A stretch of DNA of 64,000 bases from Agapanthus africanus (taxonomy: Eukaryota > Streptophyta > Magnoliopsida > Asparagales > Amaryllidaceae). A program made the position numbers and the translations under genes. The DNA is taken from NCBI GenBank assembly GCA_030015575.1, contig JASDDO010000001.1:140511988-140575987 (forward strand), read 5' to 3'. The stretch's first letter is position 1. Every line of letters starts with the position of its first letter. The notes under the pieces were generated by a model that ran no database searches, was not told the origin of the DNA, and worked only from the letters and a program-made list of their open reading frames with translations. Positions 23,624 through 33,279 of the stretch are shown in pieces.

Positions 23624-26600
23624 TAAGGCCAGTTATTGGCGTATCTCATACCGAACATCTCAAAAAGTCGCTCATGCTGTGGCTGAGGGAGGGCCTTGGT
23701 GAGTGGATCCGCGGCGTTGTTCTTTGTATCTACTCTCTTAATCTCGATCTCGCGGCGATCTACAATCTCTCGGATCAAATGAAAGCGCCTCAGGATATGT
23801 CTGGACCGCTGATGGGATCTGGGCTCCTTGGCTAACGCCATCGCCCCATTATTGTCACAATACAAAGGTATTGGATCAATAATGGTTGGAACTACTCCTA
23901 GCTCCGAGACGAACTTCTTCATCCAGACGGCTTCCTTGGCGGCATCATTTGTAGCAATGTACTCAGCTTCCATCGTAGAGTCTGCAACGGTATCTTGTTT
24001 GGAACTCTTCCAACTTACCGCCCCTCCATTGAGGGTAAATACAAACCCTGAGATAGATTTGCTGTCATCCTTATCGCTCTGGAAGCTCGAATCGGTAAAG
24101 GCCTCCATTTGGAGATCTGTATTACCATACACCAAGAACAATTCTTTAGTCCTTCGTAAGTACTTAAGAATGTTCTTCACAGCTGTCCAGTGGTTCTCTC
24201 CTGGGTTGGATTGATACCTGCTTACAACACTAAGTGCATAAGCTACATCTGGGCGTGTACATAACATCGCATACATTATAGATCCTACCGCCGAAGCATA
24301 AGGTATAATGCTCATGCGAGCTCTCTCTTCATCGGTCTTTGGACAAGAATCCTTGGAGAGAGTGACTCCATGGCAAGCGGGTAAGGCACCCCGCTTGGAG
24401 TCTTCCATACTAAACATCTTTAGGATGGTGTTGATGTACCTGGTTTGGGACAATCCCAATAACTTTTTGGATCTATCCCTATAGATCCTTATGCCCAGGA
24501 TGTATGTGGCATCACCCAGGTCCTTCATGGAGAACCTTAGTGATAAGAATGATTTGACCGACTGTAGCATAGGAATATCATTTCCTATCAGAAGAATGTC
24601 ATCCACGTACAATACGAGGAATGTGACAGCTCTTCCTACAGCCTTCTTATAAACACAAGGTTCATCTGGATTTTTGATGAAATCAAACTCTTTGATAACA
24701 TCATCGAAACAGATGTTCCAACTCCGAGATGCCTGCTTTAACCCATATATAGATTTAAGCAATCTACATGCTTTCTCGCTGCTCCCACTGTCAATGAAGC
24801 CCTCTGGCTGATCCATATAAACGCATTCTTCTAAATCTCCATTTAAAAATGCTGTTTTAATGTCCATCTGCCAGATTTCATAGTCGTAGTGAGCAGCAAT
24901 AGCAAGTAGGATCCGAATGGATTTAAGCATGGCTACGGGCGAAAAAGTTTCGTCATAGTCCAAACCTGGTCTTTGACGAAAACCTTTCGCTACAAGTCTT
25001 GCCTTATAGGTCTTTACCTGCCCATCCACACCAATCTTTCTTTTAAAGATCCATTTGCACCCTACAGGTTTTACCCCAGGGGGTACAACGTCCAAAGTCC
25101 ATACTTTGTTGGTGTACATAGACTCCATTTCGGATCTCATGGCATCCAGCCACTTCACAGAGTCACCACTCGTGATAGCTTGCTGAAAACTGGTAGGATC
25201 ATCATCATCCATGATGCAATCTTCTCCGTTACCATCAATGAGGAAACCGTAGTACCTCTCCGGTGGGCGAGAAGTCCTACCAGACCTACGGAGTGGCCGA
25301 GGTTCTTCAGTTTCTGTTGCAACAGCCGGTTCAACCAAATCGTCATTTGTAGTTTGTGTTTCCAGAACCTCTTCTAGATCTACTACCTTGCCATCATCTT
25401 TATCTGTGAAAAACTCTTTTTCCAAGAATGTGGCATACTGAGAAACAAACACTTTTTGTTCCTCTTTGTGGTAGAACAGATATCCATAAGAATTCTTTGG
25501 ATATCCCACAAAGTTACACATGACTGACCGTGTCTCGAGTTTGTCCGGATTCTGCTTTTTAACATAGGCCGGGCAACCCCAAATCTTAATTCTCTTAAGA
25601 GATGGTCTCTTCCCATTCCATATCTCATATGGCGTGGTAGACACCGCTTTGGTTGGAACCCTGTTTAGCAGAAACGCTGCAGTCTCCAATGCATGCCCCC
25701 AAAACGAGACTGGTAATTCAGCGTCACTCATCATGGACCGGACCATATCTAATAGGGTCCTATTCCGTCGTTCTGACACACCGTTGTGCTGTGGTGTGTA
25801 AGGAGGAGTGAGCTGAGAGAGAATCCCATTCTCTTTTAGGAAGTTTGCAAATTCTGTACTGAGATACTCTCCACCTCGATCTGATCGAAGCATCTTAATA
25901 CTCAAGCCGGTTTGTTTTTCTACTTCTTGTTTATATTCAACGAATTTCTCGAAAGCGTCGGACTTGTGCTTTAATAAAAATACATGACCGAATCTTGAGA
26001 AATCGTCGGTGAATGTAATGAAGTATGAAAAACCGCCTCTAGCCTGTGTAGACATTGGCCCACATACATCACTATGTATGAGGCCAAGGAGCTGGGTAGC
26101 TCTTTCTCCGTGTCCGGTAAACGGAGTTTTGGTCATTTTACCCTTGATACAAGACTGGCAAGTCGCATAACATTTATATTCAAAAGAGTTTAAATATCCA
26201 TCTTTGTGTAACCTGTTTAGTCTTGTTTCGTTAATATGACCAAGTCTACAATGCCAAAGAAAAGCTTCATTTAATTCTGAAAGTTTTCTTTTATTAGTGT
26301 GTTGTATACTGAAAACTGTGTGTTGATTTAGGACATATATTCCGTTATAAAGCGTACCATACCCAACCAACATTTGATTTAGGTGAATGTTCATAATATT
26401 GTTCTGCAACACAAAATTATACCCTTCATTGTCCAACAAAGAAACGGATATTATATTACATAGCATACTTGGTACAAAATAATATGGATTCAAAATCAAA
26501 ATATATCCAGATGGCAACCCCAAGTGATACTCTCCCACTGCGACTGTATGTACATTGGAACCATTTCCAACGCGGAGAGTATGGTCACCTGTCTTCAAAA

Positions 26601-27549
26601 CCTTGCTATTTCTCAGCCCCTGCATAGAATTGCAAATGTGAGAACCTGAACCGGTATCCAATACCCAGGAAGCAGAGTTTATAGAAAAACAGTTTTCAGT
26701 CACAAACGCACCTGAAGCAGAAGCATCACCATGCTTCTTCTTGAGACTTAGGTACTCCGTGCAATTGCGCTTCCAATGTCCTGTCTTGTGGCAATGAAAA
26801 CACTCGCCTTTCCCCGGGTCTCCAGCTGTGGACTTTCCCTTTCCCTTCACCTTTTTAACTCCGCCCTTAGGATTAGTGGGTTTCTTCTTTTTCTTTCCCT
26901 TGGCCTTAGCTTTCGGGCGAGAAGAAGAAGACTGTCCAATGGTCATAACGGGAGTCTTTGCTGACTTCATAGTGCTCTCTGCACTCCTTAACATATTAAG
27001 GAGTTCAGGGAGTTCTTTCTCCATGCCATGCATGTTAAAGTTCACTATGAACTGAGCAAAGGTGGAGGGGAGGGACTGCAGAATAATATCTATATATTGT
27101 TCATTGTCTATTGTCCATCCAAGGTCCTCAAGCTCTTCTATAAGAGCTATCATCTTCAAAACATGGTCTCCTACTGGTGTGCCAGGGGCCATTCGCATCT
27201 GAAACAGTTTCTTTGATACTTCGTATCGTAATACGCGGGATTGCTCCCCATACAACTCCTTTGTATGGAGCAATATACCGTGAATGTCCATGTCCTCGTG
27301 CTGCTTTTGATGTGTGTTGTCCATCGATGCAAGCGCGAGGCATTTTGCCGTGGCACAGTCAGCGTCCCATGTCTTGCGGACTTCAATGTCCGCAACTGAG
27401 GATTTTGGACCTGGGACGGGCGGGGTTGAAGCCGTGAGGACATATGATACTTTATCATAAGTCAAGGCGATCTTTAGATTCCTCAGCCAGTCTTTATAGT
27501 TGGTCCCATTCAGTTTGTTTTTATCTAGTAGAAGCTTAAGTCCAGTCAT
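23623..27549 (-). CDS. Ty1/copia gag-pol polyprotein, intact
   Basis: 1308 residues in one frame, normal length for plant copia. Gag (UBN2-type, about 1-200) is followed by a Lys-rich linker and a CCHC zinc knuckle (C250, C253, H258, C263). Protease has D298-T-G. Integrase has the zinc domain H433, H438, C464, C467 and the catalytic triad D494, D557, E593 (35 residues between the last two). A linker with RRSGR and PPERYYGFL (about 754-770) follows. RT has QMDIKTAFLNG (D896) and YVDD (981-984). RNase H has D1153, E1194, D1232 and D1281. All catalytic residues I can place are present. Protease comes before integrase and integrase before RT, which defines copia. ATG 27549 starts M-T-G-L-K-L and fits family N-termini. 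The polyprotein packages, copies and inserts the element. No frameshift separates gag and pol, so gag excess must be achieved otherwise. Confidence 0.96.
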   Translation of the reverse strand: MTGLKLLLDKNKLNGTNYKDWLRNLKIALTYDKVSYVLTASTPPVPGPKSSVADIEVRKTWDADCATAKCLALASMDNTHQKQHEDMDIHGILLHTKELYGEQSRVLRYEVSKKLFQMRMAPGTPVGDHVLKMIALIEELEDLGWTIDNEQYIDIILQSLPSTFAQFIVNFNMHGMEKELPELLNMLRSAESTMKSAKTPVMTIGQSSSSRPKAKAKGKKKKKPTNPKGGVKKVKGKGKSTAGDPGKGECFHCHKTGHWKRNCTEYLSLKKKHGDASASGAFVTENCFSINSASWVLDTGSGSHICNSMQGLRNSKVLKTGDHTLRVGNGSNVHTVAVGEYHLGLPSGYILILNPYYFVPSMLCNIISVSLLDNEGYNFVLQNNIMNIHLNQMLVGYGTLYNGIYVLNQHTVFSIQHTNKRKLSELNEAFLWHCRLGHINETRLNRLHKDGYLNSFEYKCYATCQSCIKGKMTKTPFTGHGERATQLLGLIHSDVCGPMSTQARGGFSYFITFTDDFSRFGHVFLLKHKSDAFEKFVEYKQEVEKQTGLSIKMLRSDRGGEYLSTEFANFLKENGILSQLTPPYTPQHNGVSERRNRTLLDMVRSMMSDAELPVSFWGHALETAAFLLNRVPTKAVSTTPYEIWNGKRPSLKRIKIWGCPAYVKKQNPDKLETRSVMCNFVGYPKNSYGYLFYHKEEQKVFVSQYATFLEKEFFTDKDDGKVVDLEEVLETQTTNDDLVEPAVATETEEPRPLRRSGRTSRPPERYYGFLIDGNGEDCIMDDDDPTSFQQAITSGDSVKWLDAMRSEMESMYTNKVWTLDVVPPGVKPVGCKWIFKRKIGVDGQVKTYKARLVAKGFRQRPGLDYDETFSPVAMLKSIRILLAIAAHYDYEIWQMDIKTAFLNGDLEECVYMDQPEGFIDSGSSEKACRLLKSIYGLKQASRSWNICFDDVIKEFDFIKNPDEPCVYKKAVGRAVTFLVLYVDDILLIGNDIPMLQSVKSFLSLRFSMKDLGDATYILGIRIYRDRSKKLLGLSQTRYINTILKMFSMEDSKRGALPACHGVTLSKDSCPKTDEERARMSIIPYASAVGSIMYAMLCTRPDVAYALSVVSRYQSNPGENHWTAVKNILKYLRRTKELFLVYGNTDLQMEAFTDSSFQSDKDDSKSISGFVFTLNGGAVSWKSSKQDTVADSTMEAEYIATNDAAKEAVWMKKFVSELGVVPTIIDPIPLYCDNNGAMALAKEPRSHQRSRHILRRFHLIREIVDRREIEIKRVDTKNNAADPLTKALPQPQHERLFEMFGMRYANNWP

Positions 27550-28003
27550 TGGTATCTGCCATTAAGAGAGAGAAAAGAATACACTCAGCGAAAGCTCTTG
27601 CACAGATTAGATTGGTTTATTATCTTGTCTAATCGATGTTTCCCACTGCTTTTTATCAAGTTTTTCTTTCAAACCTTAAAAAGAAAAACTAGCCAGGATT
27701 AATTACAGTCTACAACTTCGCTAACCGTTCAGCCAGGCCAGTGTCGGTACTTTGAGGGAGGTTCCCCGTGCTTTCGCACGGACCTAATTAGAGTAAACCT
27801 CGTTTTCCCAGAGGCGGAGCCCCGTTAACACCTTTCTAGACACCTAATGAGTTAGCTAATTGTAAACTGTAAAACTCTCCTAGGAGCAACTATTGCCCAC
27901 AGTGGGATCGGGATCCAACCATCACATGGAAGGTATGCAATCTCATTGCAAATTTCAACACTTGAAATTCCCGATGTAATTTTTACCCCTAGTACTTATG
28001 ACC

Positions 28004-28191
28004 TTAACTATGGTCAACAAATCATAAGTACCAGTCAAGTTCTACCCGTCATTTCTTGATCAATTAGACCCACCCATATGACCCTTAACTATGGTCAACA
28101 AAGTCGCATGAATGTCCTAATTAATCTGCATCATATGCAGTGTAGGAAGACATCACTTAACTACCGTACACTACGCCTTAACTAAAGTCAA
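28004..28191 (-). promoter_or_regulatory. three W-box-like motifs in element D leader
   Basis: TTAACTATGGTCAA at 28004-28017 and 28085-28098, and TTAACTAAAGTCAA at 28178-28191. The transcript-sense strand reads TTGTTGACC/T each time, i.e. a TTGAC[C/T] core. Confidence 0.6.
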
Positions 28192-28695
28192 CAAACATAG
28201 CACGAATACTAAGTACTCTACTTTCTAAAATGACGGAGGGTTGCGAATGATTTTTAAGAAAATCTTTAATACTTTGAACTTGATATCGTTGTAGAATCAA
28301 ACAGTTTTCAAAAGGAGTGGCTTAAGCTCCACAGTTTTGAAATGTAGCTTTTTCATAAATAGCCGAGTAGTTTTTAAATCCGATTCTACAACATTTTTTT
28401 AGGTTTATTTTCTTTACATTAATCACATTAATGTAATCCCATCATTTAAGTCCTAAAGCCAATCACAGAAAAGAAACGAAAATAACACGTACGCTTATGC
28501 CATCCGCATTCGCCGCAATGTTCCGTTATGCACCGTTAGGTTACTTAACTAACGGCATACCGGGACGGGACTAGCGCGGGTGTAAAACATAAGTAACGTC
28601 TACTATATATCATATATATAATATGTCATTCGTCTCAGATATCATAGAACACAGGCAGCAGAAACATAGATATAACGTGGGATATCCTAGGACGT

Positions 28696-28730
28696 CCGTA
28701 TTTAGTATTTAGCCAGAATAGAAAATACGG
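28696..28730 (-). ncRNA. GGCT-loop leader hairpin, D version
   Basis: CCGTATTT (28696-28703) pairs with AAATACGG (28723-28730) across 19 nt. Compared with C and E one G-C pair is replaced by A-T on both sides, so pairing is kept. Confidence 0.65.
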
Positions 28731-29804
28731 ATTCCACAGTCGCGATGAATAGCCAAGCCCACACCCTGGACCCCTACGAGAGCGGCAAGTGACCCTACCA
28801 ATTCTGGAGTTTAGGAGACCCGGTCTCGACTCCTCGAGATGGCCTCCCACTGAACCCCAGAACCCGGTCACCTGTGCTCCCCTCCTTGGGTCCATCCTAA
28901 TGCGGAAAAGTAAATAATATACAACACTGGTGACACAACCTCAATCTGGAAGTGCCCCAAATAAAAGAATATTACATTACATTTGAATTTACATGAATGA
29001 AAATATAAAACTCTCATCTCACAAAAACCCCCGGCTATTCGATCGCGACAATCCTGCACATCATATCTCAGCAACACATAATATCACATATCATCAACGT
29101 AAGTAAGTATGCGTACCCCGATTGTCGTTGATGTATAGCAACGAAACCGGCGATATCGAACATACTACACTTACGGTCACAGAAAAGAAAGTGTAAAACT
29201 ACAATATTTGGAATCCAGATACTCTTTAGACATCATAAATACAAAATATCACATATTTCGTATTTCATGCCTAAACTGTATGAATTCCACATATTGTATC
29301 ACATTCCAGACAAACAGACAGTATTAAAGTTTTCGAACGAACGATCAAATACCCAAAATTCATTAAAGCTCAACAGTTGAGCAGGGTTCAAAAATCCGGA
29401 GTGTGACACAGTAGTAGCGGTCCAGCCGTAGAAGGGTCAAGCCAACGCCTCACATGTGGCACGCCGTACTGCCCCAAACCCTAAGGTTCAAAGGGCAGTT
29501 CGAGACGGTCACATAATCGAGTTAAGGTTTGTTGTCTTCTAGAGGGACCACCGCAAAAAGACTTGCACGTATCTCCAAAGTATTTAAACCCCGTGAATAG
29601 TGAGTAAATGATACTCGTTCAAACACTTCAATACTTTCTAATTTACCCGGAAAAGCTACGAAATGAAAATCCCGATCGAAATGACGAGTCCAAAACCATC
29701 TCCAGAATTTTTCAAAACCAAATACAGATTAAAAATATCCAAAAATTTATACAAGCAGATTCATGAATTACTGTACAAAAAATATTCATCAATTCATTTA
29801 TACG

Positions 29805-29850
29805 GCCGCGGAACCGCGGCTTAAGCAAGCTTAGGCCGCGTTTCCGCGGC
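29805..29850 (-). ncRNA. GC-rich leader hairpin, D version
   Basis: GCCGCGGAACCGCGGC (29805-29820) pairs 15 of 16 with GCCGCGTTTCCGCGGC (29835-29850). The inner TAAGC/GCTTA also pairs. It lies 188 nt inside the primer site. Confidence 0.78.
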
Positions 29851-30037
29851 GAGAATCACTGTTCATGGAATAATTTTTGTATCGTAATCCTTATGTTTTC
29901 CTGCTGTATTTTTTTACATATTTTTAATTCTGAAAAATGTCAATTTTTAGAAAATTTCCAGAGAGCACCCTAAAAAGTCGTATTTCGGTTCGATCGGAGT
30001 TTTAACTTCGTAAAAAGGTCGCCTAATGTTCTAGGTC

Positions 30038-30050
30038 GGCTCTGATACCA
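30038..30050 (-). other. primer-binding site of element D
   Basis: Minus-strand TGGTATCAGAGCC, one base from the LTR start at 30052. Confidence 0.9.
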
Positions 30051-30051
30051 A

Positions 30052-32136
30052 TGAAAGGTTTTTTTAGCACCCTATGAAGAGTTTTGAAGCATCACATGAC
30101 CCAAAGTTTAAATTTTTATGGTGCTAAACGAACATGCAAAGGAATCGATCCTAGAAAATTAGGGTTTCGAAATATAAAGCGAACTAATCTAGGGTTTCGA
30201 GACTACAACCTTTGTAGCTCCCTTTCGCTGGACTCCTTGGTCTCTAGGGTGTTGAACGGAGGTCCTCTTGAAGTCGTCTTGTGTCCACAACGATCCACCA
30301 CGGAGATCTCCGTCCAAGCTCGCAACTTCGCAAAACCGAAGAGAACACTCTAAACAAAACGGCTAAGCTTGTGTAGAATGAAGTTGTGGTTAAGTTTCTC
30401 ACTTCAAAAACCTTTCTTTAAGTGGTATTTGCTCACTAGAAAAGACTAGAGAGCAAAAGAGAAAGAGGAAGAAGATGGTGGCAATTTTTTAACAAGAGGT
30501 AAAAAGATAACTCATGAGAAGAAAAAGAAATATATCAATATATATTTTATTCCTTCTCACTATGAACCATGGTTAAAGTGATGGAGACATTATTTAACTT
30601 GAGTTTTAAATGATAAAGAGAAGGATAACCCTAGGTTAGTGGTAGTTGAGCATGGTTACGTCAAAGGAAGAATGTGGAAGCAAGAATGATTATCCTTTCC
30701 TTTTTCATTTTCTTTTAAATCCAAAATCAAATAATAATCCATTATATAATCCATGGTGTGAGTCTTATATTGCCACCATTTCCATATGCTAACAACCATG
30801 ATGGATGAGTGTATGTATGTGTGCATGTATGCACATCCACATGTGCATGAAACTAGCATGAAAGAAAGAAAGAAAAGCACACATGCATGCACACATCCAT
30901 CATCTAAGAAAAGGTTTTAAGTGAGAAAACTAATGGTTAAATGATAAATCAACACTTGATTTATCAATCCGGTCATATCTCATATGACCCCACCAAAAGC
31001 AGTTCACCCGATCAATGTTCGGTATCATATACGCACATTTCAATCGGGTGCATGCGCATATCGCATACGCGCACCACAACGTTTCGCCTGGACTGGGTAA
31101 CTCCTTTGTGGGACTCTAAGACTCGTCAATACGCCGGCAGAGGGTGATGATCATATCAGGTACCCTCAAGCCGCAAGCGGTCAGCTAAACGTAACGGCCA
31201 CCTGGGTATTGAGCGATCAGAAGACAACAAGCGAACCTGCTACAACTCCCGTCGAGCCATCCGGCAACACTCCCATACAGTCCGGTCTCTTCGTCAGATA
31301 TGCTGCATATCGAGCCTAGGGACGGTCACGTCGACCCCAATAACTCAATAAGTCGTGCCGGTGAATGATCTATAACAGATCGAGAAACTACTGATAACAC
31401 TTATCAGCAAATCTCAGCAGCCCTGGCCAGGGACTTGCTGTTATAACCAGTCGGGCACAGCACAGCATCAACTCCCAATACCGGGAGAGACGAAACCCCT
31501 CCTATCGCTCATCGTCTTCGTATGTCTCGGGACTGTACCCAACGGCCACCTGTTTGCACGTCTCAGTAGAGCCGTGGTAGGGTGGCAATCAAAGTACAGT
31601 GGGAGAACACACAAGACTCCATGACGATCTCGGGTCTACAGACTAACCTGTACCAGTGTCACCTGAGAACTGCTATCCGACGATAGATATAATTCCATAT
31701 AGGAGTTCTCGGTGAGTCCGTCCAGTGTACCCAGTCACCACTGAGCACCCGTATATGATCTTGATGTCAAACATCGATGAATGTGGGAACATCCATCGCC
31801 CATCGTATGGGTCTAGTATCATATACGCTAGTCTACTCTGGTATATCAATGCCCCGTCTCGATATACCTACGACTAGGGACGTTCCAGGATATGCTTATA
31901 GACTACAGATGTCCCACTAGTATGATCTCCATCATAATCAGAGTAGTCAAGCCGATATCCTCAGGGCTTTATCAGCATGTATGAATGAATAAAAGCATGA
32001 TCAAATCAACATGTCAGATAAAGAAGAACCAGATAGCATACTATCATGTCGAGCAAGAATGCAAACTGAATATATATACATGTATAGATACATCGACTAT
32101 CACATAATGGCCTCTAGGGCATACTTATATCCAACA
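30052..32136 (-). repeat. 5' LTR of element D
   Basis: 2085 bp, almost identical to 21525-23608. Differences include TTGT/TTTT near its start, a 2-bp indel near 32039 and scattered single substitutions. Confidence 0.93.
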
Positions 32137-32661
32137 ATATATACCGCTGTGCAAAGCAAAAACCATAGAAGCAATCAAAGGACAAACCGAGGGTTGTAGC
32201 ATCTTCCAGTTATTCCTAAAGGAGTCACTCCCGGTGAAGGGATCTCAGTCCTTTCCTTATCGAATAAGGTGCAGGATGTTCTACAAGGAACACCGCGATG
32301 CAAAGCAAGAATTGTAGCTACCTGTTTTATTTTGAAATTCGATTCTACAACATCATTTAGGTTTATTTTCTTTCATTAATCTCATTAATGAATGTCCCAT
32401 CATTTAAGTCCACCTAAACATCACAGATAAATATAACGTACGCTTATGCCATCCGCATTCGCCTCGATGTCCCGTCTGCACTGTTAGGTTAGGTAACTAA
32501 CGCCAGAGCGAAGCAGGGCTAGCGCGGGTGTAAAACATAAGCAACGTCTATATAATATATCATATATACTATATACAATATCTATCTGAACAAATCACAT
32601 GATCACATCACAGATAACGCAGCAGAAAATATCATATGAAATATTGGATATACTAGGACGT

Positions 32662-32695
32662 CCGTGTTTTTAATACGAGCCAGTATAAAACACGG
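32662..32695 (-). ncRNA. GGCT-loop leader hairpin, C version
   Basis: CCGTGTTTT (32662-32670) pairs with AAAACACGG (32687-32695) across 16 nt; transcript-sense loop ATACTGGCTCGTATTA. Confidence 0.65.
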
Positions 32696-33033
32696 ATTCC
32701 ACGGTCGCGATGAATAGCCAATCCCACACCCTTAGACCCCTACGAGAGCGGCAAGCAACCCTACGAATTCTAGGGTTAGGAGACCCGGACTCGACTCCTC
32801 GAGATGGTCTCCCACTGGACCCTAGAACCCGGTTACTTGTGCTCCCCTCCTTGGGTCTATCCTAATGCGGAAAAGTAAATAATATACAAAAGGTGACATC
32901 TTCCGCAACCTGGAAGTGCCCCAATACAACCCAGAAAAATCAACTCTTGAGTGCAGATTAAAACTTTCCAGAGAACAGAGGAAACAGATACGGGCATTAC
33001 TGTATAAAAATTAATCCATAATCAGTACATACG

Positions 33034-33080
33034 GCCGCGGAACCGCCGCCAATAGCATGGTAATGCCGCGGTTCCGCGGC
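33034..33080 (-). ncRNA. GC-rich leader hairpin, C version
   Basis: GCCGCGGAACCGCCGC (33034-33049) pairs 15 of 16 with GCCGCGGTTCCGCGGC (33065-33080), 186 nt inside the primer site. Confidence 0.75.
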
Positions 33081-33265
33081 GATCTAGTGGAGTTAGGGGT
33101 TCGTTTTCTACAGTAACTCTTAGAATTTCCTGCTCTATTTTCTGAGAATTTTTAATTCACAAAATTCCACAATTTTCAAAAATGTACAGAGAGTGGTGAA
33201 ATTTAGGGTTTCTGGGTTCGATCGGGTTTCTAGCTTCGTCTATGCATCGCCTAAGGCTCTAGCTA

Positions 33266-33278
33266 GGCTCTGATACCA
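33266..33278 (-). other. primer-binding site of element C
   Basis: Minus-strand TGGTATCAGAGCC, one base from the LTR at 33280. Confidence 0.88.
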
Positions 33279-33279
33279 C

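Larger units (their letters stand above)
27550..30037 (-). other. ~2.5 kb untranslated leader of element D
   Basis: Unusually long for copia, where gag commonly starts soon after the primer site. No reading frame of note. From the primer site: GC-rich hairpin, a ~130-bp block shared with E (29402-29530, containing AGCGGTCCAGCCGTAGAAGG), GGCT-loop hairpin, CCGTTAG/CTAACGG inverted repeat (28533-28555), and three W-box-like motifs. Confidence 0.8.
21525..32136 (-). mobile_element. element D: intact, young Ty1/copia retrotransposon
   Basis: 10,612 bp with LTRs 21525-23608 and 30052-32136, a perfect target duplication ATATA (21520-21524 and 32137-32141), primer site, purine tract and one uninterrupted gag-pol frame. 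By eye the LTRs differ at about a dozen positions in ~2085 bp. That places insertion very recently: at the often-used plant rate of 1.3e-8 per site per year, of the order of 0.2-0.3 million years (rough). It is the deepest element in the nest and the only one that looks able to move by itself. Confidence 0.93.
32137..33265 (-). other. leader of element C, primer-proximal part
   Basis: Continues C after element D, starting with the duplicated ATATA. Holds a second copy of the GTGAAGGGATCTCAG / AAGGTGCAGGATG module, a GTTAG/CTAAC inverted repeat near 32484-32502, and the two leader hairpins listed separately. No reading frame of note. Confidence 0.7.

Noticed and set aside
23828..25377. 128- and 134-codon plus-strand ORFs opposite gag-pol of D
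   Set aside because: Antisense shadows of a conserved coding region with no independent evidence.
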